Origin: Maribellus comscasis
Lineage (GTDB): Bacteria > Bacteroidota > Bacteroidia > Bacteroidales > Prolixibacteraceae
NCBI RefSeq assembly: GCF_009762775.1
Contig: NZ_CP046401.1
Span: 620,001-684,000, forward strand
Direction of reading: 5' to 3'
Length of the DNA: 64,000 nucleotides
Shown: positions 28,523 through 37,828 of the stretch, one piece after another
How the letters are laid out: every line of letters starts with the position of its first letter
How positions within the stretch are numbered: position 1 is the stretch's first letter
Notes under the pieces: model-generated
Databases searched by the model: none
What the model was told of the DNA's origin: nothing
What the model saw: the letters and a program-made list of their open reading frames with translations, nothing else
Translations under genes and position numbers: made by a program

Positions 28523-30568
28523 TTACTGCATGATTACTTTTTTCTCATCACTTATATTTCTCTGATTTTTTTTGAAATTACCAATTAAAGTGTTTCCATT
28601 GGTTACTAGGTTCTTTGTTGAATACGATTCTATTCCAAAACCGTTGTTATAATGAATAAGATTATTTTTCAACGAGATATTTTCAGAACCGTTAAATAAA
28701 TATTCGGCCATTATACCACTTCTGTCGTTTCCCTCAACCAGACAATTTGAAACAGTTACATTTTGAGATTCGGAAACTACTATTCCATAATACGCATTTC
28801 GGGCTACTTCGCAGGAATCGATATTTACATTTTTACAATTTGTAAGAGCCACGCCGCTGCCATGAGGAGAAGTCACCATCCGACAATTTTTAACTGTAAC
28901 ATCAGAACAATGTGACAATAGTAAGTTGTGCTGCAATTTAGGTCCGGGTACAATATCTGAACCGTTCTCGCTAAAATCGCAATTAATAATATTTACATTT
29001 TGTGCTCCGCTAATAAAAACGCCATTGTAAGTACTGTTTCTTACCGTTACATTTTTTAATGTAATGTTTTTCATCTCTCCTTCGGAGGTTCCCAAAAATA
29101 GTATTCCTCCGCGGTTTGATCGACTGCGAAAAGAGCGTCTGCTGTTTGGATCGCTACCCGGATCCGGATTGCCGGCTGCTTCCAGAATTAAGTCGCGAAA
29201 CATAACATCTATCATATTATTTTCTGCATTCACAACAGCTTCGCGCCCACCTGAAGGATCGAGATACAACATGGTTTGTTTTCCCTCGCCAGAAATCGTT
29301 ACACCTGAGGGTATCTTTAGTTTCTCAGGCAAGGTATGTAAACCCGCTTTTAATAAAATCCACCCGTTACTGCCTGTTGCATTTACTGCATCCTGAACCG
29401 ATTGGCCTGGTTCAACCACAGCTGCGTCTTCAGGTGCTTCGGTTACAGCAACTTCGAGTGCGCCGGTTGGCCATGCAATTTCAGACGGCTCAGGTGCTGT
29501 TTTCTTTTCTAATTTTATTGTACCCGGAGCTCTGAATGCCGTCAATACACTTATTGTGGCCTCCGGACGTACTGCGTTGGCTGCGATTTTTGTGTAAGGA
29601 ATATCAACTCCTTTTGCTGAATAGTGACGGTAAACATATTCATAGTCGTCGCGGTAACGCATAGCTCTTTCTGATATTTTTCCATACGACTGCGGATTTT
29701 CTCCAGCCAAAATGCTTGCTGTGTATTCATAGCCCAAAGCGATTCTGTTTCCGGCAATTGAAAAAAGATCTGTCCCCTGTGTAAAGGCAATCCTGGCAGC
29801 GCCGGCAAATTCTCCCAACCCTAATTGGACGTGTGCCTGGTCGCGCATCGTTTCCTGGCATTGTCCACTTGGCCAGATGTATTTAAAAATACTTCCGTTT
29901 ACAGGCCCGTACAAAAAATGATTCAGTGCATTTTGGTACATTTCCTCATCGTCCATATAAACAGCAATTGCAAGAATAGAATGAATGATGGCTCCATCCC
30001 AGTTACCATTTGCCCGTGGAAAATAAAAACGCATCAACGGATAAAAAACCGTCATCAACATACTCTTGAACGATTCCTGTCCCTCCTTCTTCCAGCCGGA
30101 ATCTGTGTTACGTAGAATTTCGGCTGCATTACATAATTGATGTCCTGTCCAGGCTGCGAGTAATTTTGCATCATTATAATCAAAATCCCATAATGTTGAT
30201 GACCACTTATTCAGAATCTCAATGGATTTATCAGCATATTTCTGTTCGTCTGTAATGTACCACATAAGAGCGCACTGGTATGCCAGCTTAGCGCTTTGTG
30301 ACAAGTCATCGGCACCTATATTGGGTTTTCCGTAAGGTCCCCGAATAACATGGGCAAATGGATTTACTTCAAAATCCAAATCAATGTTTGCCTTTAAACT
30401 GTCGAATGCATTTTTCCAAGGCTGTTCACCTTTTAAAACCTGCGATTTCATATAATCCAAATCGGCCTTTGTTTGATGTATGCCCGGGTGAACAAACTCC
30501 CGGGCACTCACTTTCAAAAGAAAGAGACTCAAAACAATGATTGGTAAACTCAGAATAGTTCTTTTCAT
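28523..30568 (-). CDS. Bimodular protein: alginate_lyase-type toroid fused to right-handed beta-helix
   Basis: The protein is 681 residues from the ATG at 30568 (MKRTILSLPIIVLSLFLLKVSA is a signal peptide). An in-frame ATG at 30577 adds three residues. Residues about 25-340 match the PF05426 helical toroid: FVHPGIHQTKADLDYMKSQV, WTGHQLCNAAEILR, NGNWDGAIIHSILA and CQETMRDQAHVQLGLGE, with Asn, His, Arg and Gln as active-site candidates. Residues about 400-670 form a parallel beta-helix with many NVTV/NITL rungs (NVNIINCDFSENG, NVTVSNCLVEGNDRSG). Beta-helices occur in PL6 and other lyases and epimerases, so two catalytic modules are possible. The stop of the PL12-like gene touches this gene's start region. 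Confidence 0.85.
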   Translation of the reverse strand: MKRTILSLPIIVLSLFLLKVSAREFVHPGIHQTKADLDYMKSQVLKGEQPWKNAFDSLKANIDLDFEVNPFAHVIRGPYGKPNIGADDLSQSAKLAYQCALMWYITDEQKYADKSIEILNKWSSTLWDFDYNDAKLLAAWTGHQLCNAAEILRNTDSGWKKEGQESFKSMLMTVFYPLMRFYFPRANGNWDGAIIHSILAIAVYMDDEEMYQNALNHFLYGPVNGSIFKYIWPSGQCQETMRDQAHVQLGLGEFAGAARIAFTQGTDLFSIAGNRIALGYEYTASILAGENPQSYGKISERAMRYRDDYEYVYRHYSAKGVDIPYTKIAANAVRPEATISVLTAFRAPGTIKLEKKTAPEPSEIAWPTGALEVAVTEAPEDAAVVEPGQSVQDAVNATGSNGWILLKAGLHTLPEKLKIPSGVTISGEGKQTMLYLDPSGGREAVVNAENNMIDVMFRDLILEAAGNPDPGSDPNSRRSFRSRSNRGGILFLGTSEGEMKNITLKNVTVRNSTYNGVFISGAQNVNIINCDFSENGSDIVPGPKLQHNLLLSHCSDVTVKNCRMVTSPHGSGVALTNCKNVNIDSCEVARNAYYGIVVSESQNVTVSNCLVEGNDRSGIMAEYLFNGSENISLKNNLIHYNNGFGIESYSTKNLVTNGNTLIGNFKKNQRNISDEKKVIMQ

Positions 30569-30577
30569 ATCTGCCAT

Positions 30578-32560
30578 TTAATTCAAAAAATATGCAACAC
30601 GATTACGAACTCCATTATTTTTTACTACAACTTCCAGTTTATCTTGCGTTGCATTTACACTTTCAATACTTATATCAGGAAGTTTATTCTGATAAGGCAC
30701 AACCACAGTAACAAAGCGGACAGCTGAGTTCCCGTTTTTCTTTTTCAGGTTAAAACAAAAAGCGGGTCGTTGCTCCTTTTTTGTATATTCAAATGAAACC
30801 CACCCCGCTTCTTCCTTCAAACTTAACCCTGATTGTTTCTGAGTTTGGACATAGACATTCCAACCATCTTTAAAATCTGATTTTACAGAGTATTCATCGC
30901 GATTAAAAATCGCGTCACCCGGTGCGAGTTGAAAGTGAATTCCAATATCTCCGGTGGCATCTCCAATTGCCTCATCAACAACTACAAAATATTTTTTATC
31001 AACAAAAAATACAGAGCGCCGGTGCTTTAAATCTTCATAACTCTGATTTTCCACCACCAGGATATCGGTATTTTTGCCCGGCTTCCAAAGCACCAATTTG
31101 GGTTCATAAGCAGTATTTCTACCATCTAAGGTTAATGTTTGGTGGACCTTTGTTTGCCTGAACCAGCGTCGCCCTTCCGGATCGCCACTATAGATATAAC
31201 TGCCGGCATCGGGCATCAGATTCTTTCCTCCGGCATACACATCAAAGGAACCATTGTCAGGCTGACTGTGTCCACCGCCATCCGGCCCGCATTTTAAAAC
31301 GAGGCAAACTGCATCTTTGTTCCACCCGCTGCGCATGGAGTATAAACCACTAAAAGGCAAAGCGTAAGCTGTAGAATCCGGTTTGTGTCCTTTTTGCCCA
31401 TTGCTTGCCAGAAATAAAAAATCCTTGCGGTCAAAAAGTTTTGCCCATTCGGTATATCTTTCTTTATGCTGCCCGGGAGTTCCTTCCCAGGCATCACCAA
31501 ACTGCACATTTGTGCCATCGGGCAGACAAAGTTTCATTGGAACTTCACACATTTGCTCAATCCTCTCAAGGTAGGATTCAGAAAACGCATTTTCCAACTT
31601 ATTCAATTTTGCCAAATGCCAGGTACGCAAAAACCAGTTTATACAACCAAGATGGTACCCCATGGCGAGCTCTCGCTGGTGGCCATCGGGATACACCTGT
31701 ATATTAATTTCATTGTTTAATCTTCTGAAGGCTTCTGTTTTCCATTTTTCAGCATCTTTAAATTCAGGAAAAGTAATGGCTATAAATGCCAAGCCTTCCG
31801 CCTCCATAAGCCCCCAGTTACTTCCGGATCTGTATTTTGTCATCAAAAACTCAGCGTGGTCGTAGCAACTATTCAAAAAAGCAACCAGTACCTCGGTTGT
31901 AAAATGCGGCGAGCCAATAAAATGCTGGTATAAACTCATCCAACTGTGTCCACGAATTCCTGCTTCAATCGATCTCCATGCATATTTGTGGTTTTCATCA
32001 TTTGGATTTTTTTTGGTCCAGTCAATGAACTGATAACACCATTCTTTTGCGTATTTCTCATCACCGGTATGCCAGTAAGCTTTTGCCATAGAACTCCAAA
32101 AATACATACGATTGAGTTGCCACACCCATTCATTATCAGGAACCGGACGCGAATTCCAGTTGATATCATCGCCGCAAAAATGAGGAGGGTAAGCACGCTG
32201 TCCGATAAAAATATGGTTCAGGGCATTATTGGCAATCACAAAATCGGAACTGTCAGCATAATTGCCGACAAACTGAGTCCTAAAAGCGGGATTAACAAAA
32301 TGTTTTACTGAAATTCTTTCTTTATAATACCCGAGTAGCTTTTCAATAAATTTCCCGGGATTTGTTGATCCTGACTTAAGTTGGCGAATTTCGGGTGAAT
32401 CGGTATTTAAATGTGAAATTAATTTACCTATCTCATCCGTATCGTCTGCAAATTTTGCATTCGTACGAACGGATACAGAAAACAAAAAAAACAGAAGTGA
32501 AAGAACAAGCAGAATCTTTCTGTTGTAAACTCTTTCCTTATATTTCCGAATAAGAATCAT
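30578..32560 (-). CDS. PL12-family heparin-sulfate-lyase-like protein
   Basis: The 660-residue protein has a long N-terminal signal region (hydrophobic residues about 16-35). The toroid is typical (YAWRSIEAGIRGHSWM, SGSNWGLMEAEGLAF, QVYPDGHQRELAMGYHLG). The beta domain has GGHSQPDNGSFDVYAGGK (His431), PDAGSYIYSG, then RRWFRQTKVHQTLTLDGRN and HRRSVFFVDKKYFVVVDE. This closely resembles the Bacteroides heparinase III/BT4657 pattern that I know. PL12 cleaves heparan sulfate-like GlcA/IdoA chains, but marine members may act on other uronides. It is the first gene after the terminator behind susD and nearly overlaps the following gene. Confidence 0.9.
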   Translation of the reverse strand: MILIRKYKERVYNRKILLVLSLLFFLFSVSVRTNAKFADDTDEIGKLISHLNTDSPEIRQLKSGSTNPGKFIEKLLGYYKERISVKHFVNPAFRTQFVGNYADSSDFVIANNALNHIFIGQRAYPPHFCGDDINWNSRPVPDNEWVWQLNRMYFWSSMAKAYWHTGDEKYAKEWCYQFIDWTKKNPNDENHKYAWRSIEAGIRGHSWMSLYQHFIGSPHFTTEVLVAFLNSCYDHAEFLMTKYRSGSNWGLMEAEGLAFIAITFPEFKDAEKWKTEAFRRLNNEINIQVYPDGHQRELAMGYHLGCINWFLRTWHLAKLNKLENAFSESYLERIEQMCEVPMKLCLPDGTNVQFGDAWEGTPGQHKERYTEWAKLFDRKDFLFLASNGQKGHKPDSTAYALPFSGLYSMRSGWNKDAVCLVLKCGPDGGGHSQPDNGSFDVYAGGKNLMPDAGSYIYSGDPEGRRWFRQTKVHQTLTLDGRNTAYEPKLVLWKPGKNTDILVVENQSYEDLKHRRSVFFVDKKYFVVVDEAIGDATGDIGIHFQLAPGDAIFNRDEYSVKSDFKDGWNVYVQTQKQSGLSLKEEAGWVSFEYTKKEQRPAFCFNLKKKNGNSAVRFVTVVVPYQNKLPDISIESVNATQDKLEVVVKNNGVRNRVAYFLN

Positions 32561-32681
32561 TGATTATAAAAATTCGCCACAAAAAATATATGTGAATAAA
32601 TTAGTCGGGCCGCATCATCGTCTATTTCCCCGTAGTTACAGACTTTTATCTGACACTGCCTGCTTTTCTAAAAAAAGAGAA

Positions 32682-32715
32682 ACAAAGCCGTAACTACAAA
32701 TAATTACGGCTTTGT
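32682..32715 (-). terminator. Hairpin terminator/attenuator after susD of PUL1
   Basis: A 12-bp perfect stem (32682-32693 with 32704-32715, 10-nt loop) is followed on the minus strand by a T-rich run. It sits 48 bp after the susD stop and 122 bp before the PL12 start. It should end many susCD transcripts while some read through into the lyase genes. That is inference. Confidence 0.85.
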
Positions 32716-32762
32716 GTTATTTAGACGACTAAATGAATAATCGTTGTCGTATTACGCCTGGT

Positions 32763-34559
32763 TTACCACCCTGTAGTTTGCTCAATATTTGGATTTTGAG
32801 CGATAGCACTGAGCGGAATAGGCCATAAATAATGTTTACTTTCATCAAAAACCGGATCAGCCCAGTCGGTATCCTGATATACATCGATATAAGGTACGCC
32901 ATCAACCGTTGTTGATTTAACCACAGCCAGGCCATCGGGATCGATAATGGATTGCATATTGGCATCCCAGCGAATTCCGAGGTCAGGACTTTCCAGTTTT
33001 TTGCCTTGTTTCCAACGTCTCAGGTCGTCGTAACGGAAACCTTCCATAAACAACTCAATTCTGCGTTCGCGACGAATTTCAACAATCAGTGACGAAACTC
33101 CATCATTGGCATATCGAGGATCCATTGGAGGATCCAGTGGCATGTGTGGCATCCCTGCACGATCGCGTAATAAATTAATACTCATATCCAGACCCGCCTG
33201 ATCCAACGTACCCAATTCCGCCGTTGCCTCTGCGTAATTTAACAAAGCTTCAGCAAATCGTAAAATGATAGCCGGTGTATCAGAAGTGTTGTAAGTGGCA
33301 TGTGCAGTAGTTGGTTCATATACTTTACAAATAGAGTATCCTGTTTCTGAAGTTTGACCGCCCTGGCCCGAAACACGAGGATATGTGCGTGTTACATCGC
33401 CATTATTCCAACTCCAGCGCGTAGCATCATCGGGATGAAGAATGGTCTGGCGCAATCGTGGATCACGATTGGCAAACACATCCTGCAAAGTTGCATCACC
33501 CTGGTATTCAGAAGACAAGGTAATTGGCAAACCGTCGGTACAAAGATAATCTTCTACAAAATTTTTGGTAGCTCCACCATTGTACCCTCTGTGGTAACTT
33601 TGCACGTGGTTTGGAAAAACAGCCGGATCGTATCTTCTCCAATACATTACTTCCGGCACACCTGTCAAATCTGATTTTATTTTATGAATGGCCTGGTAAT
33701 CATTTTCAGGATCACCTGTATTAAACAAAGTATAAGGTCCATTATCCATAATTTCCTTTGCAGCATCAGCCGCTTCCTGTAACCACATATTGGCATCGGA
33801 GCCCACTCCATGGTACTTACGCCATGTACCTTCAAACAGGCAAATACGAGATTTTATCAGTAAGGCTGCCCAACGGTTAATACGTCCCGGGCTACTGCCA
33901 TCGCCCCAGTCATCGGGTAGCCAGGTGGAGGCAAAGTCCAAATCAGCCAAAACATTTGTCATCACCGTTTCACGCGAATCCAGCGGAGCATAAAGCTCCT
34001 CTGAGTCTGGAGTCAATTCATGGTCAATCCATGGAGCAGCACCAAATTTTGAAATTTTATCGGCATAAAACCAACCACGGAACAAACGTGCTTCCGCTTT
34101 GTATTTATTCACCGTCTCCTCTGCTACTCCATTTTCCAAGGCTTTGTCATAATTGTCCATCCCAACGTTTATGGCTCTTACGAATTGCCATCCACCATCT
34201 CTCCATCCATACCACTGCGATCCGGAAGGTACAGAATGCTTTCCAGAACGAACTTCCTGATAACGTGTATGACGTGAAGCTCGTGGTGCAATATTGTCCG
34301 TAAATTCATCAATATACCATATTCCATAGCGGTGACTATCAAAACCATCGTCGTGTGCCATTAAAATCGGAACCTGATCGTCATTTCTTACTCTTTCGTA
34401 AATACTGTTGTTATATACCATCAGGTCATTTTCGGTATTCCAGAAAGTCTCATTACTTATTCGATCCAATGGATATCTTTCCAGAAATTCATTGTTGCAG
34501 CTCATAAACAATAAGGTTGCAAAAGCTACTAATCCAAGTTTTAAACTATATTTTTTCAT
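32763..34559 (-). CDS. susD-like: SusD-like glycan-binding outer-membrane lipoprotein (PUL1)
   Basis: The 598-residue lipoprotein (LLFMSCNNEFLERYPLD, Cys21) belongs to the RagB/SusD family. It has the TPR-like helical N-terminus and the typical C-terminal blocks RFAEALLNYAEATAELG, RRERRIELFMEGFRYDDLRRWKQG and YLWPIPLSAIAQNPN. SusD proteins cover the SusC channel on the cell surface and bind oligosaccharides. It follows the susC gene with a 21-bp gap. It is long for the family because of loops in the ligand-binding half, so it probably binds a specific large glycan. The ligand cannot be read from sequence. Confidence 0.97.
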   Translation of the reverse strand: MKKYSLKLGLVAFATLLFMSCNNEFLERYPLDRISNETFWNTENDLMVYNNSIYERVRNDDQVPILMAHDDGFDSHRYGIWYIDEFTDNIAPRASRHTRYQEVRSGKHSVPSGSQWYGWRDGGWQFVRAINVGMDNYDKALENGVAEETVNKYKAEARLFRGWFYADKISKFGAAPWIDHELTPDSEELYAPLDSRETVMTNVLADLDFASTWLPDDWGDGSSPGRINRWAALLIKSRICLFEGTWRKYHGVGSDANMWLQEAADAAKEIMDNGPYTLFNTGDPENDYQAIHKIKSDLTGVPEVMYWRRYDPAVFPNHVQSYHRGYNGGATKNFVEDYLCTDGLPITLSSEYQGDATLQDVFANRDPRLRQTILHPDDATRWSWNNGDVTRTYPRVSGQGGQTSETGYSICKVYEPTTAHATYNTSDTPAIILRFAEALLNYAEATAELGTLDQAGLDMSINLLRDRAGMPHMPLDPPMDPRYANDGVSSLIVEIRRERRIELFMEGFRYDDLRRWKQGKKLESPDLGIRWDANMQSIIDPDGLAVVKSTTVDGVPYIDVYQDTDWADPVFDESKHYLWPIPLSAIAQNPNIEQTTGW

Positions 34560-34580
34560 TTCTTTTTCTTTTTATCGTTT

Positions 34581-37500
34581 TTAGAATGAAACCTTAACAC
34601 CCAACGTATAAACACGGTCGAAATAGTATTCCTGAGTAACTGTTGCAGTTTGTTCAGGATCGAGTGGCTTATGCATTCCGGTAGCTTCCCAAAGATTCAT
34701 TCCTGAGAGATATACCTGCGCGCGGCTCATTCCAACCTTTTTAACCAGGTTATCCGGCAGGTAATAACTTAAGGTTATGTTTTTCAGACGAATATATGAT
34801 GCATCCTGTACATAACGGGATTGTGGCTGAATATTCTTTTTCGTATTGGTTGAAATATGCGGAGCAGCAAAATAAGCATTCGGATTATCTTCACTCCACG
34901 TTTCAGTAAGATAGAACTTCTCAATATGCCCTGCGTTAAACGGATAGAAGGCATTCCAGTTACCGTTGCTTGGCAGATAATCACGTTTTAATCTTCCCTG
35001 GAAGAATAAATTCAATGTCCAGCCTTTGTATTGAATGTCAGGATTCAAACCAAACTGATACCTGTCGCGGTTGTACCCAATTATTTTACGGTCGCCGGGA
35101 TCATCCAAAGTTCCGCTACCTGCATTTACAGCTCCATCTCCATTTAAATCCATATATTTAATATCTCCGGCCCGCCAGTTGGCACCCAATTGCGACTGGT
35201 CGGCATGAGCTTCAGCTTCAGCATCAGTCTGAAAGATACCTTCTGTGACGTAACCCCAGATTTCACCCAATTGCTGTCCAACATAATAATCAGAAATATC
35301 TCCTGAAGGATTGTCATATTTAGTGATTTCTGATTTACTATCCGAAAGGGCAAGTGTTACGCTATACATCCAGTCCTGGCCAATTCTGTCCCGCCAGGTA
35401 GCTGCCAGTTCCCACCCGGTGTTTCTTAAGTCAGCCGCATTCGACTGTGGAGCGGAAGTACCCAATACTGAAGGAAGTGTTACATCCATCAACATATCTT
35501 TGGTATCGCGGATAAAATAATCAAACGATAAATCAAATCTTTGATTTAAAGTCGTGATATCAAAACCAATATTTCTGGTTTCAACCGTTTCCCATGTTAA
35601 AGTCGGACTCACCAAACCCGCTGCAGAAACATAAGGAATTCGTCCTGCTGATGACATCATATAGGGTGATGTACCTGTCCCCATTGTAGAAATATAAGGA
35701 TAATAAATAGGATTATTATTGCTGTCCACCAACAACTGATTTCCTAAAGTTCCATAAGAAACACGAAATTTCAGGTTATCCAGCCAGTTGCTGGCCGATT
35801 CCATAAATGGTTCGTTTGAAAGTCTCCATCCAAAAGAAACTGAAGGGAAGAATCCAAAACGGTCATCCGTTGGAAAACGTGAGGTACCATCGTAACGTCC
35901 GTTAGCCTCTATAAGATACCTGTCTTTGTAACTGTAATTTAAACGATAAAACAATCCTCTCAAAGTAAAATGCGATCTGCTACCAAATGTTTGCTGCGTG
36001 CCAGTAGTTGCACTTAAATCGGTAATAAGTGGAGTAATTAATGTATATGCTCTTGCACCTACATAAGTATTTCTGCCCCATTCCTGGTTGTAACCCACCA
36101 TAGCTTTAACAAAATGGTCGGTTAATCCCGGAACGGTATATTCACCATAAACGTTTGCAACATAATATTGATCATAATTGGAATAATTATAAATAAAATC
36201 AGTTCCACTAAATCCGTTTCCAATTTGAATATTTGTCAGGTCGGTATTTTGAATCCCTTCAATTTTACTGGCCACATCCTGTCGCTCGCGATGATATGTG
36301 CTGTAAGAAAAGTCTCCGCGAATTCTTAATCCTTCAATAGGAGTAAGTGTAACCCCTTGTTTCATTAACAATCTTTGCTCGGTTTCGGTGTCACGACCAC
36401 CATCTTCCCAGTAAGGCAATGCATTCAAACTCAGGAAATACATTCCGATATATTGTTCATACTGGTCATGGTCTCCCGGTTCCAGATAGTAAGGCAGATC
36501 AGGAAATGTAACCAAATGGTTCGGATTTACCCTGGCTATGGAATTAATGTTGGTATCCCAGTTATAAAAGTGAGGTTGATCATTATGTTCCGCACTCCAA
36601 CTAACTTGTTCATCCATTGTTAACCAGTCGTTGATCTTAAAATCAGCTTTCATTAAAACGTTGTATCTTTTATACATGTAATCTTTATCCTTTGGAAGAT
36701 TAGCCCAACCTTCCTTGTCGATGTAACCAAAAGACACATAATATGAAGCGCTTTCAGTGGCTCCTGAAATATTCATGTCGTATTTTTGCTGCCATGCGAA
36801 GTCATCAATGGTCATATCCTTGTAATTGGTATAACCATAACGACGAAGTGTTCCGTCATATACGCCCCACTCATTTTCAAAAGTAGGATTATCTTTCCAG
36901 CGCTGGAATCCGGTTATGTAGTCCTCATCAAACCGATCAGTACCATTAGTGCGGTTATTAGCTTCGTTCCATGCAAGTGCAGCGGTTAAAGGATCTGTAA
37001 CCGGATCAACTAATGCGATTGGCTTGGTTGCTGATTGCTCGGTTGCCAGGGTTACAGTCATTTTACCAGTTTTACCTCTTTTGGTTTCAACCAGTATAAC
37101 ACCAAATGCAGCCCTTGCTCCATATACTGCAGCAGCTGCAGCATCTTTCAGCACAGTTATACTTTCAATGTCGTTTGGATTTAATTTATCCATGTTACCG
37201 GGTACACCGTCAATCAAAATAAGCGGGCTACCACCACTAATAGATTCCATTCCACGAACATTAAAATCGGCCGTTCGTGTCGGGTCACCATTTCTAATGG
37301 TGATGTTCAGGTTGGGAATTACCCCTTGTAATCCTTGCCCTGCTGAAGTAATCGGACGATTCTCCAGTCTTTCAGCAGTTGCAACCCCTACTGAACCAGT
37401 CAGGTTAGCTTTTTTCTGAGTACCGTAACCAATGGCAACAACTTCTTCCAGACCAATGGTTGAAGTGTTCATGGTTACATTAATTGTTGTTTGATTGCCA

Positions 37501-37775
37501 ACGGCAACCTCCTGCGATTCCATCCCAACAAATGAAAATACCAACACTGCATCATCATTTACATTCGGAATGGAATAATCGCCATCAATCCCCGTAACTG
37601 TCCCACTGGTTGTACCTTTAATAATAACTGATACACCGGGAAGAGGCAGTCCTCCTTCGTCTTTTACTTCTCCGCTAACGGTTTTCTGGGCGTACGCGCC
37701 AATACTTACCGCAACGAAAAAGAAACATAGCATTAAAAAGCTTAACGCTCTTTTAATTCCATTTTTGTTTTTCAT
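34581..37775 (-). CDS. susC-like: SusC-like TonB-dependent outer-membrane receptor (PUL1)
   Basis: The 1064-residue protein has a signal peptide (residues 1-29, AYAQ) and a carboxypeptidase-regulatory-like domain (about 33-115, VSGEVKDEGGLPLPGVSVII and GTVTGIDGDYSIPN). The plug (about 125-230) contains the SusC motif ILIDGVPGNMDKLNPNDIES then ITVLKDAAAAAVYGARAAFG. The beta-barrel ends with RVYTLGVKVSF, an aromatic C-terminus. It imports oligosaccharides with TonB energy. It is 53 bp downstream of the GH88 gene, which is therefore probably first in the transcript. Confidence 0.97.
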   Translation of the reverse strand: MKNKNGIKRALSFLMLCFFFVAVSIGAYAQKTVSGEVKDEGGLPLPGVSVIIKGTTSGTVTGIDGDYSIPNVNDDAVLVFSFVGMESQEVAVGNQTTINVTMNTSTIGLEEVVAIGYGTQKKANLTGSVGVATAERLENRPITSAGQGLQGVIPNLNITIRNGDPTRTADFNVRGMESISGGSPLILIDGVPGNMDKLNPNDIESITVLKDAAAAAVYGARAAFGVILVETKRGKTGKMTVTLATEQSATKPIALVDPVTDPLTAALAWNEANNRTNGTDRFDEDYITGFQRWKDNPTFENEWGVYDGTLRRYGYTNYKDMTIDDFAWQQKYDMNISGATESASYYVSFGYIDKEGWANLPKDKDYMYKRYNVLMKADFKINDWLTMDEQVSWSAEHNDQPHFYNWDTNINSIARVNPNHLVTFPDLPYYLEPGDHDQYEQYIGMYFLSLNALPYWEDGGRDTETEQRLLMKQGVTLTPIEGLRIRGDFSYSTYHRERQDVASKIEGIQNTDLTNIQIGNGFSGTDFIYNYSNYDQYYVANVYGEYTVPGLTDHFVKAMVGYNQEWGRNTYVGARAYTLITPLITDLSATTGTQQTFGSRSHFTLRGLFYRLNYSYKDRYLIEANGRYDGTSRFPTDDRFGFFPSVSFGWRLSNEPFMESASNWLDNLKFRVSYGTLGNQLLVDSNNNPIYYPYISTMGTGTSPYMMSSAGRIPYVSAAGLVSPTLTWETVETRNIGFDITTLNQRFDLSFDYFIRDTKDMLMDVTLPSVLGTSAPQSNAADLRNTGWELAATWRDRIGQDWMYSVTLALSDSKSEITKYDNPSGDISDYYVGQQLGEIWGYVTEGIFQTDAEAEAHADQSQLGANWRAGDIKYMDLNGDGAVNAGSGTLDDPGDRKIIGYNRDRYQFGLNPDIQYKGWTLNLFFQGRLKRDYLPSNGNWNAFYPFNAGHIEKFYLTETWSEDNPNAYFAAPHISTNTKKNIQPQSRYVQDASYIRLKNITLSYYLPDNLVKKVGMSRAQVYLSGMNLWEATGMHKPLDPEQTATVTQEYYFDRVYTLGVKVSF

Positions 37776-37828
37776 AGTAATAGTTTTAGTTAAAAAATAA
37801 TAATAAGTAAATCCTGTTACTCAAAAGT

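Noticed and set aside
36949..37419. 156-residue open frame on the plus strand
   Set aside because: It is antisense to the plug region of the PUL1 SusC, and the apparent hydrophobic protein is a by-product of the complementary codons.
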